From: Burkholderiaceae bacterium
Lineage (GTDB): Bacteria > Pseudomonadota > Gammaproteobacteria > Burkholderiales > Burkholderiaceae_C
Direction: 5' to 3'
DNA length: 42,151 bases
Assembly (NCBI GenBank): GCA_024709845.1
Contig: JANJVX010000195.1
Span: forward strand, 1 to 42,151
Position numbers and translations under genes: made by a program
The notes under the pieces: model-generated
What the model saw: the letters and a program-made list of their open reading frames with translations, nothing else
Told to the model about the DNA's origin: nothing
Database searches by the model: none
Shown: positions 31,653-41,508 of the stretch, one piece after another
How the letters are laid out: every line of letters begins with the position of its first letter
Position numbering within the stretch: the stretch's first letter is position 1

Positions 31653-32771
31653 ATGAATACCACGATTACTCTGAAGGAAGTCGATTACGAGCAGCCCGAG
31701 GGCGGCTCGGTCTGTTCCACCAAGCACGCCTGGGCGCGCGTGCCCGCCGAGCCCTCGCCGGACGAGCGCGCCGCGCTCAAGGACAAGATCCGCCGTTTGC
31801 TCAAGGAAAAGAACGCGGTGATGGTGTCGCACTACTACGTGCACCCGGATCTGCAGGATCTGGCCGAGGAGACCGGCGGCATCGTCAGCGACTCGCTGGA
31901 GATGGCGCGCTTCGGTCGCGACCACGCGGCGCAGACCCTGGTGGTGAGCGGCGTGCGTTTCATGGGCGAGACGGCCAAGATCCTCTCGCCCGAGAAGACC
32001 ATCCTCATGCCCGACCTCGACGCCACCTGCTCGCTCGACCTGGGTTGCCCGATCCAGGAGTTCAGCGCCTTCTGCGACCAGCACCCCGACCGCACCGTGG
32101 TGGTCTACGCCAACACCAGCGCCGCCGTGAAGGCGCGCGCCGACTGGCTGGTGACGTCGAGCTGCGCGCTCGACATCGTCCGTGCGCTGAAAGACCAGGG
32201 CCACAAGATCCTCTGGGCGCCCGACCGCCACCTGGGCGACTACATCCGCCGCGAGACCGGCGCCGACATGGTGTTCTGGAACGGCGCCTGCATCGTGCAC
32301 GACGAGTTCAAAGCCTTCGAGCTGGAAGCCTTGAAGAAGGAGCACCCGAACGCCAAGGTGCTGGTGCACCCGGAAAGCCCGGCCGACGTGATCGCCCTGG
32401 CCGACGCCGTGGGCTCCACCTCCGCCATCCTCAAGGCCGCGCAGACCCTGGACGCCCAGGAGTTCATCGTCGCCACCGACAACGGCATGATGCACAAGCT
32501 GCGCGCGCTCAACCCCGGCAAGGTGTTCTACGAAGCGCCCACCGCCGGCAACAGCGCCACCTGCAAGAGCTGCGCCCACTGCCCCTGGATGGCCATGAAC
32601 GGCCTGGCGGGCGTGGCACAGGTGCTGGAGACGGGCAGCAACGCCATCCACGTCGACCCCGCCCTGATTCCGCGCGCGCGCCTGCCTATTGATCGCATGC
32701 TGGCCTTTACCGCCGCGCTGCGCAACGGCCAGCCCACGGCGGGACTGGTGCCGCATATCGGAGCCGCCTGA
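31653..32771 (+). CDS. nadA: Quinolinate synthase
   Basis: [85 protein letters not shown]; NadA signatures. Confidence 0.97.
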   Translation: MNTTITLKEVDYEQPEGGSVCSTKHAWARVPAEPSPDERAALKDKIRRLLKEKNAVMVSHYYVHPDLQDLAEETGGIVSDSLEMARFGRDHAAQTLVVSGVRFMGETAKILSPEKTILMPDLDATCSLDLGCPIQEFSAFCDQHPDRTVVVYANTSAAVKARADWLVTSSCALDIVRALKDQGHKILWAPDRHLGDYIRRETGADMVFWNGACIVHDEFKAFELEALKKEHPNAKVLVHPESPADVIALADAVGSTSAILKAAQTLDAQEFIVATDNGMMHKLRALNPGKVFYEAPTAGNSATCKSCAHCPWMAMNGLAGVAQVLETGSNAIHVDPALIPRARLPIDRMLAFTAALRNGQPTAGLVPHIGAA

Positions 32772-32793
32772 CCCCGCAGGGTGGGAGAGTGTT

Positions 32794-32848
32794 GCTCTCT
32801 TTATTATAGCTAACGGCGCTTATGAATAAAGCGCTGGAGGCCAATTTG
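32794..32848 (+). repeat. Dispersed hairpin repeat family 1, copy E (includes pabBC start codon)
   Basis: GCTCTCTTTATTATAGCTAACGGCGCTTATGAATAAAGCGCTGGAGGCCAATTTG; GCGCTT-N7-AAGCGC hairpin. Confidence 0.82.
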
Positions 32849-34606
32849 ACCATTGATTCACTGATCGATTTCAGCGACCCGCGCGACAGCGCCGCGCCGC
32901 GCCTGCGCTGCGCCTTTGCCGCACCGCGCCAGGTGCTGGAGGCCCATGCGCCGGGCGAGGTGCGTGCCGTGCTCGATGCCGTGCAGGCAGCCGCTGCGCA
33001 GGGCGCCTGGTGCGTGGGCGGGCTGCGCTACGAGGCTGCCAGCGCATTCGACCCCGCGCTGCGCACCCACGCCCCGGACGGGCCGCTGGCCTGGTTCGCC
33101 GTGCACGATGCGCCGGCGCCCTGGCCCGATGCGCTGCCCGCAGGCACCCACGCACTGCACTGGGAGAGCGAACCCGGGCGCGCGCGCTTCGACGCCGTGC
33201 TGGCGGCGATCCACCGCGACATTGCCGAGGGCGCCTACTACCAGGTCAACCACACCGCGCAGCTCAGCGGGCGCTTGGAGGGTAGCGCGCTGGCGCTGTT
33301 CGCCGCGCTGCAGCGCGCCCAACCGGGCGGCTATGCGGCCTGCATCGGCATGGGCTGTGAACAGGTGCTGTCGGTTTCGCCCGAGCTGTTTTTCGACTGG
33401 CATGCCACGCCCGATGGCAGCGGCGACATCCTGACCCGGCCCATGAAGGGCACGGCCCCGCGCGGCGCCACGCCCGCCGAGGATGCGGCGCAGGCCGCGC
33501 AATTGCGCGCCTCGCCCAAGGAACGCGCCGAGAACGTGATGATCGTGGACCTGCTGCGCAACGACCTCTCGCGCATTGCCGAGCCGCACAGCGTGCACGC
33601 GCCCCGGCTGTTCCATGCCGAGCCGCTGCCCGCCGTCTGGCAAATGACGTCCGACGTGCAGGCGCGCACCCGCCGCGGCACCCGGCTCTCGGGTGTGTTC
33701 GCGGCGCTGTTCCCCTGCGGCTCGGTCACGGGCGCGCCCAAGGCGCGCGCCATGCAGGCCATCGCCGGATTCGAGGACGGGCCCCGCGGCTTCTACTGCG
33801 GCGCCGTGGGCCTGGTGCGGCCGGGCGCGGATGGCGGCATCCGCGCCACCTTCAACGTGCCCATCCGCACCGTGGTGCTGCGCGGAGCGCAGGCCACGTG
33901 CGGCATTGGCAGCGGCATCACGGCCGACGCCACGGCCGACGCCGAGTGGAACGAATGGCGCCACAAGCGGGCCTTCCTGGAGCGCGCCAGCATGCCTTTC
34001 GACATCCTGGAAACCCTGCGGCTCGATGGTGGCCGGTTCCGCCACCTGGACGAGCACCTCGCGCGCATGCGGCTGGCCGCCGCGCATTTCCACCACCCCT
34101 GGGACGGCGCCGCCGTGCAGCAATGCCTGCACGACCTGGCAGCCGCCCATGCGCAAGGGGCCTGGCGCGTGCGCCTGCTGCAGGGGGCGGCGGGCGCGCC
34201 GCGCGCCGAGGCCTTTGCGCTGCAGCCCACGCCCGAGCCTGTCGTGCTGCGGCTGGCCGACCGCCCGCTGGCCGAGGCGCACGGTGAATTCGTGCGCCAC
34301 AAGACCACGCGGCGTGCGCACTACGCCGCCTTCGCCCCGGCCGTGCCGGGCGTGTTCGACACCGTGCTGTGGAACGCGGCGGGCGAGATCACCGAGGGCA
34401 CCTTTGGCAACATCGCCCTGCTGCTTGACGGCCGCTGGGTCACGCCGCCGCTCGCCTGCGGCCTGCTGCCCGGCGTGGGCCGCGCCGTGGCGCTGCGCGA
34501 GGGGCGCGTGCACGAGGCCGTGGTGCGCCTGGAAGACCTGCCGCGCGTGCAGGGCTGGGCCTTCATCAACAGCCTGCGCGGCTGGCTGGCGGCGGAACTG
34601 GCTTGA
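32822..34606 (+). CDS. pabB: Aminodeoxychorismate synthase component I fused to 4-amino-4-deoxychorismate lyase (PabB-PabC fusion)
   Basis: Chorismate-binding domain (DILTRPMKGTAPRG, VMIVDLLRNDLSRIAE, FPCGSVTGAPKARAM), then class IV aminotransferase-like C-terminus (FDILETLRLDGGRFRHLDEHLARM...NAAGEITEGTFGNIALLLDGRWVTPPLACGLLPG). Confidence 0.94.
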   Translation: MNKALEANLTIDSLIDFSDPRDSAAPRLRCAFAAPRQVLEAHAPGEVRAVLDAVQAAAAQGAWCVGGLRYEAASAFDPALRTHAPDGPLAWFAVHDAPAPWPDALPAGTHALHWESEPGRARFDAVLAAIHRDIAEGAYYQVNHTAQLSGRLEGSALALFAALQRAQPGGYAACIGMGCEQVLSVSPELFFDWHATPDGSGDILTRPMKGTAPRGATPAEDAAQAAQLRASPKERAENVMIVDLLRNDLSRIAEPHSVHAPRLFHAEPLPAVWQMTSDVQARTRRGTRLSGVFAALFPCGSVTGAPKARAMQAIAGFEDGPRGFYCGAVGLVRPGADGGIRATFNVPIRTVVLRGAQATCGIGSGITADATADAEWNEWRHKRAFLERASMPFDILETLRLDGGRFRHLDEHLARMRLAAAHFHHPWDGAAVQQCLHDLAAAHAQGAWRVRLLQGAAGAPRAEAFALQPTPEPVVLRLADRPLAEAHGEFVRHKTTRRAHYAAFAPAVPGVFDTVLWNAAGEITEGTFGNIALLLDGRWVTPPLACGLLPGVGRAVALREGRVHEAVVRLEDLPRVQGWAFINSLRGWLAAELA

Positions 34607-34686
34607 GCCCCACGGCGCGGGCCGCGCAGGGGCGCGGACATGGCAAGATTCGGATTACAGTTTGAATCACTACAGAGGGGGGATGC

Positions 34687-35379
34687 ATGGCCCAGGATGA
34701 CATCAGCTTCACGGACTTGATTGCCTCGTCCATCCACGACATGAAGAATTCGCTGAACGTGCAGATCAGCGAACTGGAAAAGATATCCGACCAGTGCAAG
34801 AAGGTCGGTGACCTGCAGGCGTATGAAGACCTGGGCGGCGTCATCTACCAGGCCAACCGGATGAACTCCAACCTGATCCAGCTGCTCAGCCTGTACAAGC
34901 TGGACAAGGCGATCTATCCGGTCGATATTGCCGAATGCTCCATCGCCGAGGTGATCGAGGATGTGCTGCTGCAGAACAAGTCGGTCATGGACTTCAAGAA
35001 CATCTCCGTGGCGATGGACTGCAGCGGCGACTGCCTCTGGTATGTGGACCGCGATCTGGTGGCTGGCGTGCTGCTCAATGCGCTGAACAATGCTTACCAA
35101 TACACGCAGGACAAGATCCGGGTGGCTGCGCAGATCAAGGACGGCTGGCTGGAATTGCGCATCGAGGACAACGGGAAGGGCTATCCACCGTTCATGCTGC
35201 GCGATGAGGCCACGGCCACGGCCAAGGGGGTGAGTTTTCTGACCGGCAGCACCGGCCTGGGTTTTTATTTTTCCTCCCAGGTGGCCCACATGCACAAGAA
35301 TGGCGAGCGGCGGGGCATGCTCATCATCGAGAACGGCGGCGCCTACGGGGGTGGCTGTTTCGTCGTCCGGTTGCCCTGA
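34687..35379 (+). CDS. Sensor-less histidine kinase (HATPase_c)
   Basis: SSIHDMKNSLNVQISELEKI H-box-like; LLNALNNAYQYT N-box; IEDNGKGYP; GSTGLGFYFSSQV. Confidence 0.88.
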   Translation: MAQDDISFTDLIASSIHDMKNSLNVQISELEKISDQCKKVGDLQAYEDLGGVIYQANRMNSNLIQLLSLYKLDKAIYPVDIAECSIAEVIEDVLLQNKSVMDFKNISVAMDCSGDCLWYVDRDLVAGVLLNALNNAYQYTQDKIRVAAQIKDGWLELRIEDNGKGYPPFMLRDEATATAKGVSFLTGSTGLGFYFSSQVAHMHKNGERRGMLIIENGGAYGGGCFVVRLP

Positions 35380-35400
35380 ACGGCGGGAGGAAGACCATCC

Positions 35401-37020
35401 ATGACAGCATCGCTGACACAGGCCAGGATACTGGTCGTAGACGACTTTCAGGGCATGCGCACCATCCTGCGCGACATCGTGCGCGCCATGGGCGTGACGC
35501 GCGTGGACACTGCTGCCAACGGCAAGGAGGCGCTGCAGATGCTGCGCGGCAGCCGCTACGACGTGGTGATCTGCGACTTCAATCTGGGGCCGGGGCTCAA
35601 TGGCCAGCAGGTGCTGGACGAGGCGCGCCTGCACGACTACATCGGTGTCTCCACCATCTGGGTCATGGTCACGGCCGAGAAGACCGCAGAGATGGTGATG
35701 GGGGCGGCCGAGGTCAAGCCCGATGAGTACCTGCTCAAGCCCATCAACCAGAGCATCCTCGAAGGCCGGCTGGAGCGGCTGATTGTCAAGAAGCAGGCTT
35801 TGCGCGGCATCGAGGAAGCCATCAAGGCCAAGGACTACACGCTGGCGATCCAGCGTTGCGACCAGTTGCTGAATGCGGATGCGGCCAAGCCCCAGGAGAT
35901 TCTGCGTATCAAGAGCGATCTGCAGCTCAAGGTGGGCGACTACGACAGTGCCAAGGGGCTGTTCGAGTCCATTCTGGCGGCCCGCAGCGTGCCCTGGGCG
36001 CGCACCGGCCTGGGCAAGGTGTATTTCCACAAGGGCAACTACGAAATGGCCCGGAACACCTTCCAGCAGGTGCTGGACGAGAACCGGATGTTCATCGAGG
36101 CGTCCGACTGGCTGGCCAAGACCTGCGATACCATGGGCGAGCGGGTGCGTGCCCAGCAGGTGCTGCTCGAAGCCGTCAAGCTCTCGCCCAATTCGGCCAG
36201 CCGCCAGAAGGTGCTGGGCGAGACGGCGCACAAGAATGGTGATCTGGGCGTGGCGCAGGCCGCGTTCGAGAAAACCATCAAGATCAGCGAGTTCTCCTCC
36301 AACAAGAATCCCGGGGCCTATGTGGCGCTGGCCAAAGTGCTTTCGGACAATGACGCCCCCGACGAGGCGCTCAAGGTGCTGTCACGCACCAAGGGGGTTT
36401 TCAAGGACAGCACCGATGTGGCCATCCAGGCCGCAGCGGTCGAAAGCGCGGTGTACAGGAAGACCGGGCAGCACGACCTGTCCGATGCCGCCATGGCCCA
36501 GGCCGAGCAGTTGCTCGCCAGCCAGCCCGGCAAGCTCAGCCAGGACGCCGCGCTGGAGGTGGCACAGGCCATGTTTGCCCTGGGCCGCAAGGACAAGGCC
36601 TTTGGCCTGATGCGGGACCTGGTGAAAAACCACCATGAAGATCTTCAGCTGTCGAACCGGGTGGAGGCGCTCTTCGAGCAGGCACAGATGGGCGCGGAGG
36701 GCCGCTCGCTCATTGCCGAATCCCGGGAGGAAGTCATTCGCATCAACAACCAGGGCGTGCTGCTGGCCAAGCAGGGCGATTTCGCCGAAGGTGCCCGGCT
36801 GTTACGCACGGCCTTGCAGAACCTGCCGGGCAGCGAGGTGGTGATGATGAACCTCTGCGGCCTGCTGATCGGACAGATGCGCGCGCAAGGCAAGAGCGAC
36901 GCCCTGATGGGCGAGGTGATGGAGCTGCTCGAACGCGTGCGCGAACTCAATCCCATGAACGAGAAGTACCGGCAGTACATGAACGCTCTGCACCCACCGG
37001 GCGGGCGCGGCGGCAGTTGA
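35401..37020 (+). CDS. Response regulator with C-terminal TPR repeats
   Basis: RILVVDDFQGMRTILRDIVRAMGVTRVDTAANGKEALQML...VVICDFNLGPGLNGQQVL...YLLKPINQSILEGRL, followed by TPR-like helices. Confidence 0.93.
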   Translation: MTASLTQARILVVDDFQGMRTILRDIVRAMGVTRVDTAANGKEALQMLRGSRYDVVICDFNLGPGLNGQQVLDEARLHDYIGVSTIWVMVTAEKTAEMVMGAAEVKPDEYLLKPINQSILEGRLERLIVKKQALRGIEEAIKAKDYTLAIQRCDQLLNADAAKPQEILRIKSDLQLKVGDYDSAKGLFESILAARSVPWARTGLGKVYFHKGNYEMARNTFQQVLDENRMFIEASDWLAKTCDTMGERVRAQQVLLEAVKLSPNSASRQKVLGETAHKNGDLGVAQAAFEKTIKISEFSSNKNPGAYVALAKVLSDNDAPDEALKVLSRTKGVFKDSTDVAIQAAAVESAVYRKTGQHDLSDAAMAQAEQLLASQPGKLSQDAALEVAQAMFALGRKDKAFGLMRDLVKNHHEDLQLSNRVEALFEQAQMGAEGRSLIAESREEVIRINNQGVLLAKQGDFAEGARLLRTALQNLPGSEVVMMNLCGLLIGQMRAQGKSDALMGEVMELLERVRELNPMNEKYRQYMNALHPPGGRGGS

Positions 37021-37101
37021 CGGCGGCTTGGCCCACGCCGCACAGGCCGGGGGCTTCACGCCCATGCCCGAACGGCGCATCCAGGCGCCGCTGACGCCGT
37101 T

Positions 37102-37284
37102 TCAGGCCTGTGGCGCGCCGTCGCCGCTGGTGCCGTAGACGACGTTGTGGGTGGCCAGGTAATCCCGGATCAGGCGTCGCACCACTTGCGAAGGGGTGAT
37201 GTCCTGCTCGGCACAAAGTTGCTCGAAGGCCCTTTTTTTGGCAGGGTCAATCAGCAGGGTCAGGCGTGCGGTTTTCGGTTCCAT
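37102..37284 (-). CDS. Ribbon-helix-helix (CopG-like) small protein, 60 aa
   Basis: MEPKTARLTLLIDPAKKRAFEQLCAEQDITPSQVVRRLIRDYLATHNV; RHH pattern. Confidence 0.8.
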   Translation of the reverse strand: MEPKTARLTLLIDPAKKRAFEQLCAEQDITPSQVVRRLIRDYLATHNVVYGTSGDGAPQA

Positions 37285-37460
37285 GTGTCGTGCATGCTAA
37301 TAACATGTGTTTTGTAGGGGAATCAAAAGCACATCGAATGGCAATGATGACCCCGTCGTGGGACAATCATAACGAGCCAGGAACCGGATCTGCAGCGCCC
37401 CAGGGGGCTTGCGTCCACAGTTTGCCGCATTGGCAGGCGCAACGCCCCCCGCAAGACACA

Positions 37461-40400
37461 ATGAAAACACCCTCCGGTCCGGTGCTTTTGGCACGTCAAC
37501 GCCTGCCTGGCGTACTGGTGGGCGTGGTGCTTGTGCTGCTGGCCTGCGCCATTTACTGGGCACATCTGCTGGGGGACCAGTCGGACCGGCTCCGCTCCAC
37601 CGAGGACCAGACCCGCCTGCGCGCCGTGCAGATGTCGGCCACGCTGGCCTCCCAGGTCGGCACACTGGTCGCCGGGCTGGAGTACCTGGCGCACAGCCTG
37701 GCCACCACGTACGAAGTCGATCCCGGGCACGCCTTTCCGCTGGCCGTGCGCGCGGCCCTGCAGACGTTTCCGGCGGGCAGCATCGTGCAGGTGGCCGTGG
37801 CGGATGCGTCGGGGCGCATGACCTATTCCAGCCTGGCCGATCACCAGCGGCCAGACGTCCGCACCGTCTTCATTTCCGACCGTGCCCATTTCAAGGCGCA
37901 CACCCAGGATGGACCTGTGCGGCTGTTCATCAGCCAGCCGGTGCTGGGCCGGGTGTCTGGACAATGGACCATTCAGTTTTCCTATCCCGTCCGGCAGCAG
38001 GGCCGCTTTGACGGCGTGGTGGTGCTGTCCATCTCCCCGGCCTACATCGCGGGCGGATTCCGCGCGCTGTTTGGCGACAGCAGCGACGTGGCGCTGCTGG
38101 TGCGAGACGACGGCAGCTACCTGGCGCGCTCGCACCTGCTGGACAAGGTGCAGGGCCAGCAGGTCCCCAAGGAGCGCGAGTTTCTCTCCGCACCGAAGGC
38201 ACGGCAGGGGGAATACCGGGCGGTGGACCCGATCGACGGCGTGGAACGGCACTACGCCTGGACGCGGCTGGCGGACTATCCGCTCATCGTCAGCGTCGGG
38301 CTGGACCGCGAGCATGCGCTGGCGGCCACGCGCAGCGCCATTCACGACAGCCGGTGGCGCAATGGGGCGGGCAGCACCATCATCGTGCTGGCGCTGCTCT
38401 GGATTGCGGGTCTGTTCTTCCGCGTGCAGCAAGACCGTGCGCTGCTGCAGGAGAACCGCCAGCGCTACATGCTGGCGCTGGAAGGCGGCTCCCTGGGCGT
38501 GTGGGACTGGAGCCTGTCCACCCGGCGCATGGGCATTGACCAGCGCCTGGCCGAGATTCTCGGACTGGCCCCGGACGCCGTCGCATCCACCCTCGAAGAG
38601 GTGCAGCGCCTGGTGCACCCGGATGACTGGCCTGGCATGCAGGCCACGCGTGAGCAGCTGCGTGATGGCCGGATCGACAGTTTCGAGGCCGAACTGCGCA
38701 TGCGCCACAGCGATGGACACTGGCGCTGGGTGAATGTGCGCGGCAAGGTGAGCCTGCGTGATGCCCAGGGGCGCGCGACGCGCGTGTTCGGCACGTTCAC
38801 CGACGTATCGGCGCGGCGCGAGAGCGAGGCGGCGCAGGCTGAACTGCAGGCACGGCTGGGCAAACTGGTGGCGCAGGTGCCGGGCACCGTGTACCAGTAC
38901 CGCCTGCATTCCGACGGGCACAGCAGTTTCCCCTACGCCAGTCCGGGGATCGGCGATGTCTACGATGTATCGCCGGAGGTGGCGATGCAGGACGCCGGGC
39001 CTGTCTTCGCGCGCATCCACCCCGAGGATCTGCCGCGTGTCAGCGACAGCATCATGGCGTCGGCGCGCGACCTCACGCCCTGGGTCTGCGAGTACCGGTT
39101 CGTGCGCGCCAGCGGCGAGGTCCGCTGGCTGGCGGGCCATGCCAACCCCGAGCGCGAGGCCGACGGCGGCACGCTGTGGCACGGTTACATCCACGACATC
39201 ACGGACCAGCATGCCGCCCATGAAGCCTTGCGCCGCAGCGAAGAGCGGCTGCGCCTGACCACCGCCGCGGTGCGCGACGGGCTGTGGGAGTGGGACACCG
39301 CCAGCGGCACCATGGCGTTCGATGCGCGGTGCCAGGAAATTCTGGGCCACGAACGGCAAGCCGGCCGCATGGACTTTGCCGACTGGCGCGAGTTGATCCA
39401 TCCGAACGACCGCCACGGGGTGCTCAGCCTGCTGCAGCGCCAGGTGGAGCTGGGCGAGCCCTTCGGGACCGAACTGCGCCTGCGCCAGGCAGGCGGCGGA
39501 TGGTGCTGGGCCGAGATTCGCGGGCAGGTCACGCCGTCGGGCCTGAGCAACGGCGTTCTGGTGATTGGCACGCTGACCGACATTGGCCAGCGCATGGCCG
39601 ATGCACGCCTGCGCCGTGCCTTGCTGGACAACGCGGGCGCGGCCTTGCTGGTCATCGGGCCCGACCGTGTCATCCATCTGGCCAACCAGCGCGCCGTGGA
39701 CACCTTCTCCGAAGACGGCCTGCCCTTGACCGGACGCAGCGTGCGCTTTCTGCACCGCGACGAGGCCGCTTATCAGGAGTTTGGCCATTACTACGAGCAG
39801 GTGCGCACTGTGGGTGAGGCCCGGACCGAATACCTTCTGCGCACCGCCCAGGGCGAGCTGCGCTGGTTTGCCATCCGGGGCACGCTGCTGGATGCCGAAC
39901 ATCCCGAGAGCGACCTGATCTGGACCCTGGTGGACACCACCGAGCGCAGGCGCTCGGAAGAAGCCCTGGCCACGGCGCAGGCCCACCTGCTGGAGGTGAT
40001 CGAGCATGTTCCGGGGGGCGTTCTGGTGCAGAACCCCGCCGGGACCGTGGTGGTGGCCAACGAGGAAGCCTGCGAGCTGCTGGCGCTGCGCACGCCCGCT
40101 GCCGCCCTGGTGGGCCTGGACGCCGGGTCCTTGCACGGCCGGATGACGCCGGAGCTCCTGAGCCATTGGCTGGCCGCTCCGCAAGGCAGCAGCGTGCTGG
40201 ACCTGCACGACGGCCGCACTTTCAAGTTTGAACGGATTGCCCTGCACCATGCGGGCGAGGACATGGGACGGCTGTGGATCGTGCGTGACATCACCGAACG
40301 CCGCCGCCATGAGCAGACCCTGCAGTACCTGGCCACCACCGATGCGCTGACCGGCCTGGCCAACCGGCGGGCTTTCATGGCGCAGCTCGACGCCGAACTG

Positions 40401-40817
40401 GCGCAGGTGGCGCAGGGCGGTGCACCGGGCATGCTGGTCATGCTCGACCTGGATCATTTCAAGCATGTCAACGACACCTATGGCCACGCCGCCGGGGACA
40501 AGGTGCTGGTGCATCTGGCGCAGATTCTGCGCGGCCAGGCGTTGCGCCAGGGCGACCTGGCAGGGCGCTTGGGCGGAGAGGAATTCGCGGTGCTGCTGCC
40601 CCGTACCCGTGCCGACGAGGCGGCGGCCATCGCCGAGCGTCTGCGCCTGGCGCTGGAGCAAAGCCGCATCGATTCTGGCGAGGGCCGCGTGATCACCATC
40701 ACCCTGAGCGCCGGACTTGCCCCGCTGGAAGGCCCGGCCGGACACAGCCTGGCACAGGCCGATGCCGCCCTGTACCGGGCCAAGAACAGCGGCCGCAACC
40801 GCATCGAGTTGGCCTAA
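37461..40817 (+). CDS. Diguanylate cyclase with periplasmic dCache-like sensor and multiple PAS domains
   Basis: MKTPSGPVLLARQRLPGVLVGVVLVLLACAIYWA TM; extracellular segment; second TM WRNGAGSTIIVLALLWIAGLFF; several PAS/PAC; LAGRLGGEEFAVLLPR. Confidence 0.93.
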   Translation: MKTPSGPVLLARQRLPGVLVGVVLVLLACAIYWAHLLGDQSDRLRSTEDQTRLRAVQMSATLASQVGTLVAGLEYLAHSLATTYEVDPGHAFPLAVRAALQTFPAGSIVQVAVADASGRMTYSSLADHQRPDVRTVFISDRAHFKAHTQDGPVRLFISQPVLGRVSGQWTIQFSYPVRQQGRFDGVVVLSISPAYIAGGFRALFGDSSDVALLVRDDGSYLARSHLLDKVQGQQVPKEREFLSAPKARQGEYRAVDPIDGVERHYAWTRLADYPLIVSVGLDREHALAATRSAIHDSRWRNGAGSTIIVLALLWIAGLFFRVQQDRALLQENRQRYMLALEGGSLGVWDWSLSTRRMGIDQRLAEILGLAPDAVASTLEEVQRLVHPDDWPGMQATREQLRDGRIDSFEAELRMRHSDGHWRWVNVRGKVSLRDAQGRATRVFGTFTDVSARRESEAAQAELQARLGKLVAQVPGTVYQYRLHSDGHSSFPYASPGIGDVYDVSPEVAMQDAGPVFARIHPEDLPRVSDSIMASARDLTPWVCEYRFVRASGEVRWLAGHANPEREADGGTLWHGYIHDITDQHAAHEALRRSEERLRLTTAAVRDGLWEWDTASGTMAFDARCQEILGHERQAGRMDFADWRELIHPNDRHGVLSLLQRQVELGEPFGTELRLRQAGGGWCWAEIRGQVTPSGLSNGVLVIGTLTDIGQRMADARLRRALLDNAGAALLVIGPDRVIHLANQRAVDTFSEDGLPLTGRSVRFLHRDEAAYQEFGHYYEQVRTVGEARTEYLLRTAQGELRWFAIRGTLLDAEHPESDLIWTLVDTTERRRSEEALATAQAHLLEVIEHVPGGVLVQNPAGTVVVANEEACELLALRTPAAALVGLDAGSLHGRMTPELLSHWLAAPQGSSVLDLHDGRTFKFERIALHHAGEDMGRLWIVRDITERRRHEQTLQYLATTDALTGLANRRAFMAQLDAELAQVAQGGAPGMLVMLDLDHFKHVNDTYGHAAGDKVLVHLAQILRGQALRQGDLAGRLGGEEFAVLLPRTRADEAAAIAERLRLALEQSRIDSGEGRVITITLSAGLAPLEGPAGHSLAQADAALYRAKNSGRNRIELA

Positions 40818-41428
40818 GCGGCCGTGCCACCCAGCGCATAGCGCTGCTGCTGTGCCACGAAGCCGTCAAAGGCGGCGAGCAGCGGCCGGAAGCGCTCGCC
40901 ATCGCCCTCCAGGTGCGCCAGTGCGGCGCAGGCCGCCTCCAGGGTGGAGTGCTGGTCGGCACGGTGCGCCTTGCGGATGTGGTAGCGCGATGCAGGCAGG
41001 CCTTGCAGAGACAGGCGCGGCAGCTGCTGCAGCAGCGGGTTGCACCGGAGCATCTTGCGGCTTTGGCGCCAGGTGCCGTCGAGCACCACCAGGCGCAGCC
41101 GGGCCGGGTCGCTCAGGCTCCCGGGCTCCAGCGGGGGAGGGCGCAGGGCGTGGCCCGGCGGCGGCGTGTCCGGGTAGAGCAGCACCGCCTGGCGTGGACC
41201 GGCCAGCAGGGTGCGCAGCGTGGCTTCGTCAAAGACATCGCCCGCCACCATGCGGCTGTGCGGCAGGCACAGATGCAGGAGCCGGGCGCTGCCCTTGGCC
41301 TGCGCCACCTCCTGCGGGTGCTGCAGGATCAGCACCTCCACCGTGTGCTGCATCGGGGTGACCCATGGGCAGATGCAGCCGCGCAGCGGGCGCAGGCAGG
41401 CGGGGCAGTGGGGGCGTGTGGGGGGCAC
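40814..41428 (-). CDS. tapT: tRNA-uridine aminocarboxypropyltransferase (DTW domain)
   Basis: CPACLRPLRGCICPW cysteines; VEVLILQHPQEVAQAKGSARLLHLCLP; VVLDGTWRQSRKML (DGTW); convergent stop overlap with the cyclase gene. Confidence 0.88.
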   Translation of the reverse strand: MPPTRPHCPACLRPLRGCICPWVTPMQHTVEVLILQHPQEVAQAKGSARLLHLCLPHSRMVAGDVFDEATLRTLLAGPRQAVLLYPDTPPPGHALRPPPLEPGSLSDPARLRLVVLDGTWRQSRKMLRCNPLLQQLPRLSLQGLPASRYHIRKAHRADQHSTLEAACAALAHLEGDGERFRPLLAAFDGFVAQQQRYALGGTAA

Positions 41429-41442
41429 TGCAGTGCAGGTTT

Positions 41443-41508
41443 GCTATTAAAAGAAGAGCTTACAACGCTTGATGGCAGGGCACTGCAGCCTTGTTTTGCC
41501 TAAAAGAC
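41443..41508 (+). repeat. Dispersed hairpin repeat family 1, copy F (degenerate)
   Basis: GCTATTAAAAGAAGAGCTTACAACGCTTGATGGCAGGGCACTGCAGCCTTGTTTTGCC; same layout as copies A-E but degraded hairpin. Confidence 0.6.

Noticed and set aside
32858-36231. Long minus-strand ORFs (551 aa and 636 aa)
   Set aside because: Antisense shadows of pabBC and of the HK/REC-TPR genes.
37323-40745. 1140-aa minus-strand ORF
   Set aside because: Antisense to the multi-PAS diguanylate cyclase, which has clear domain motifs; the minus translation has none.
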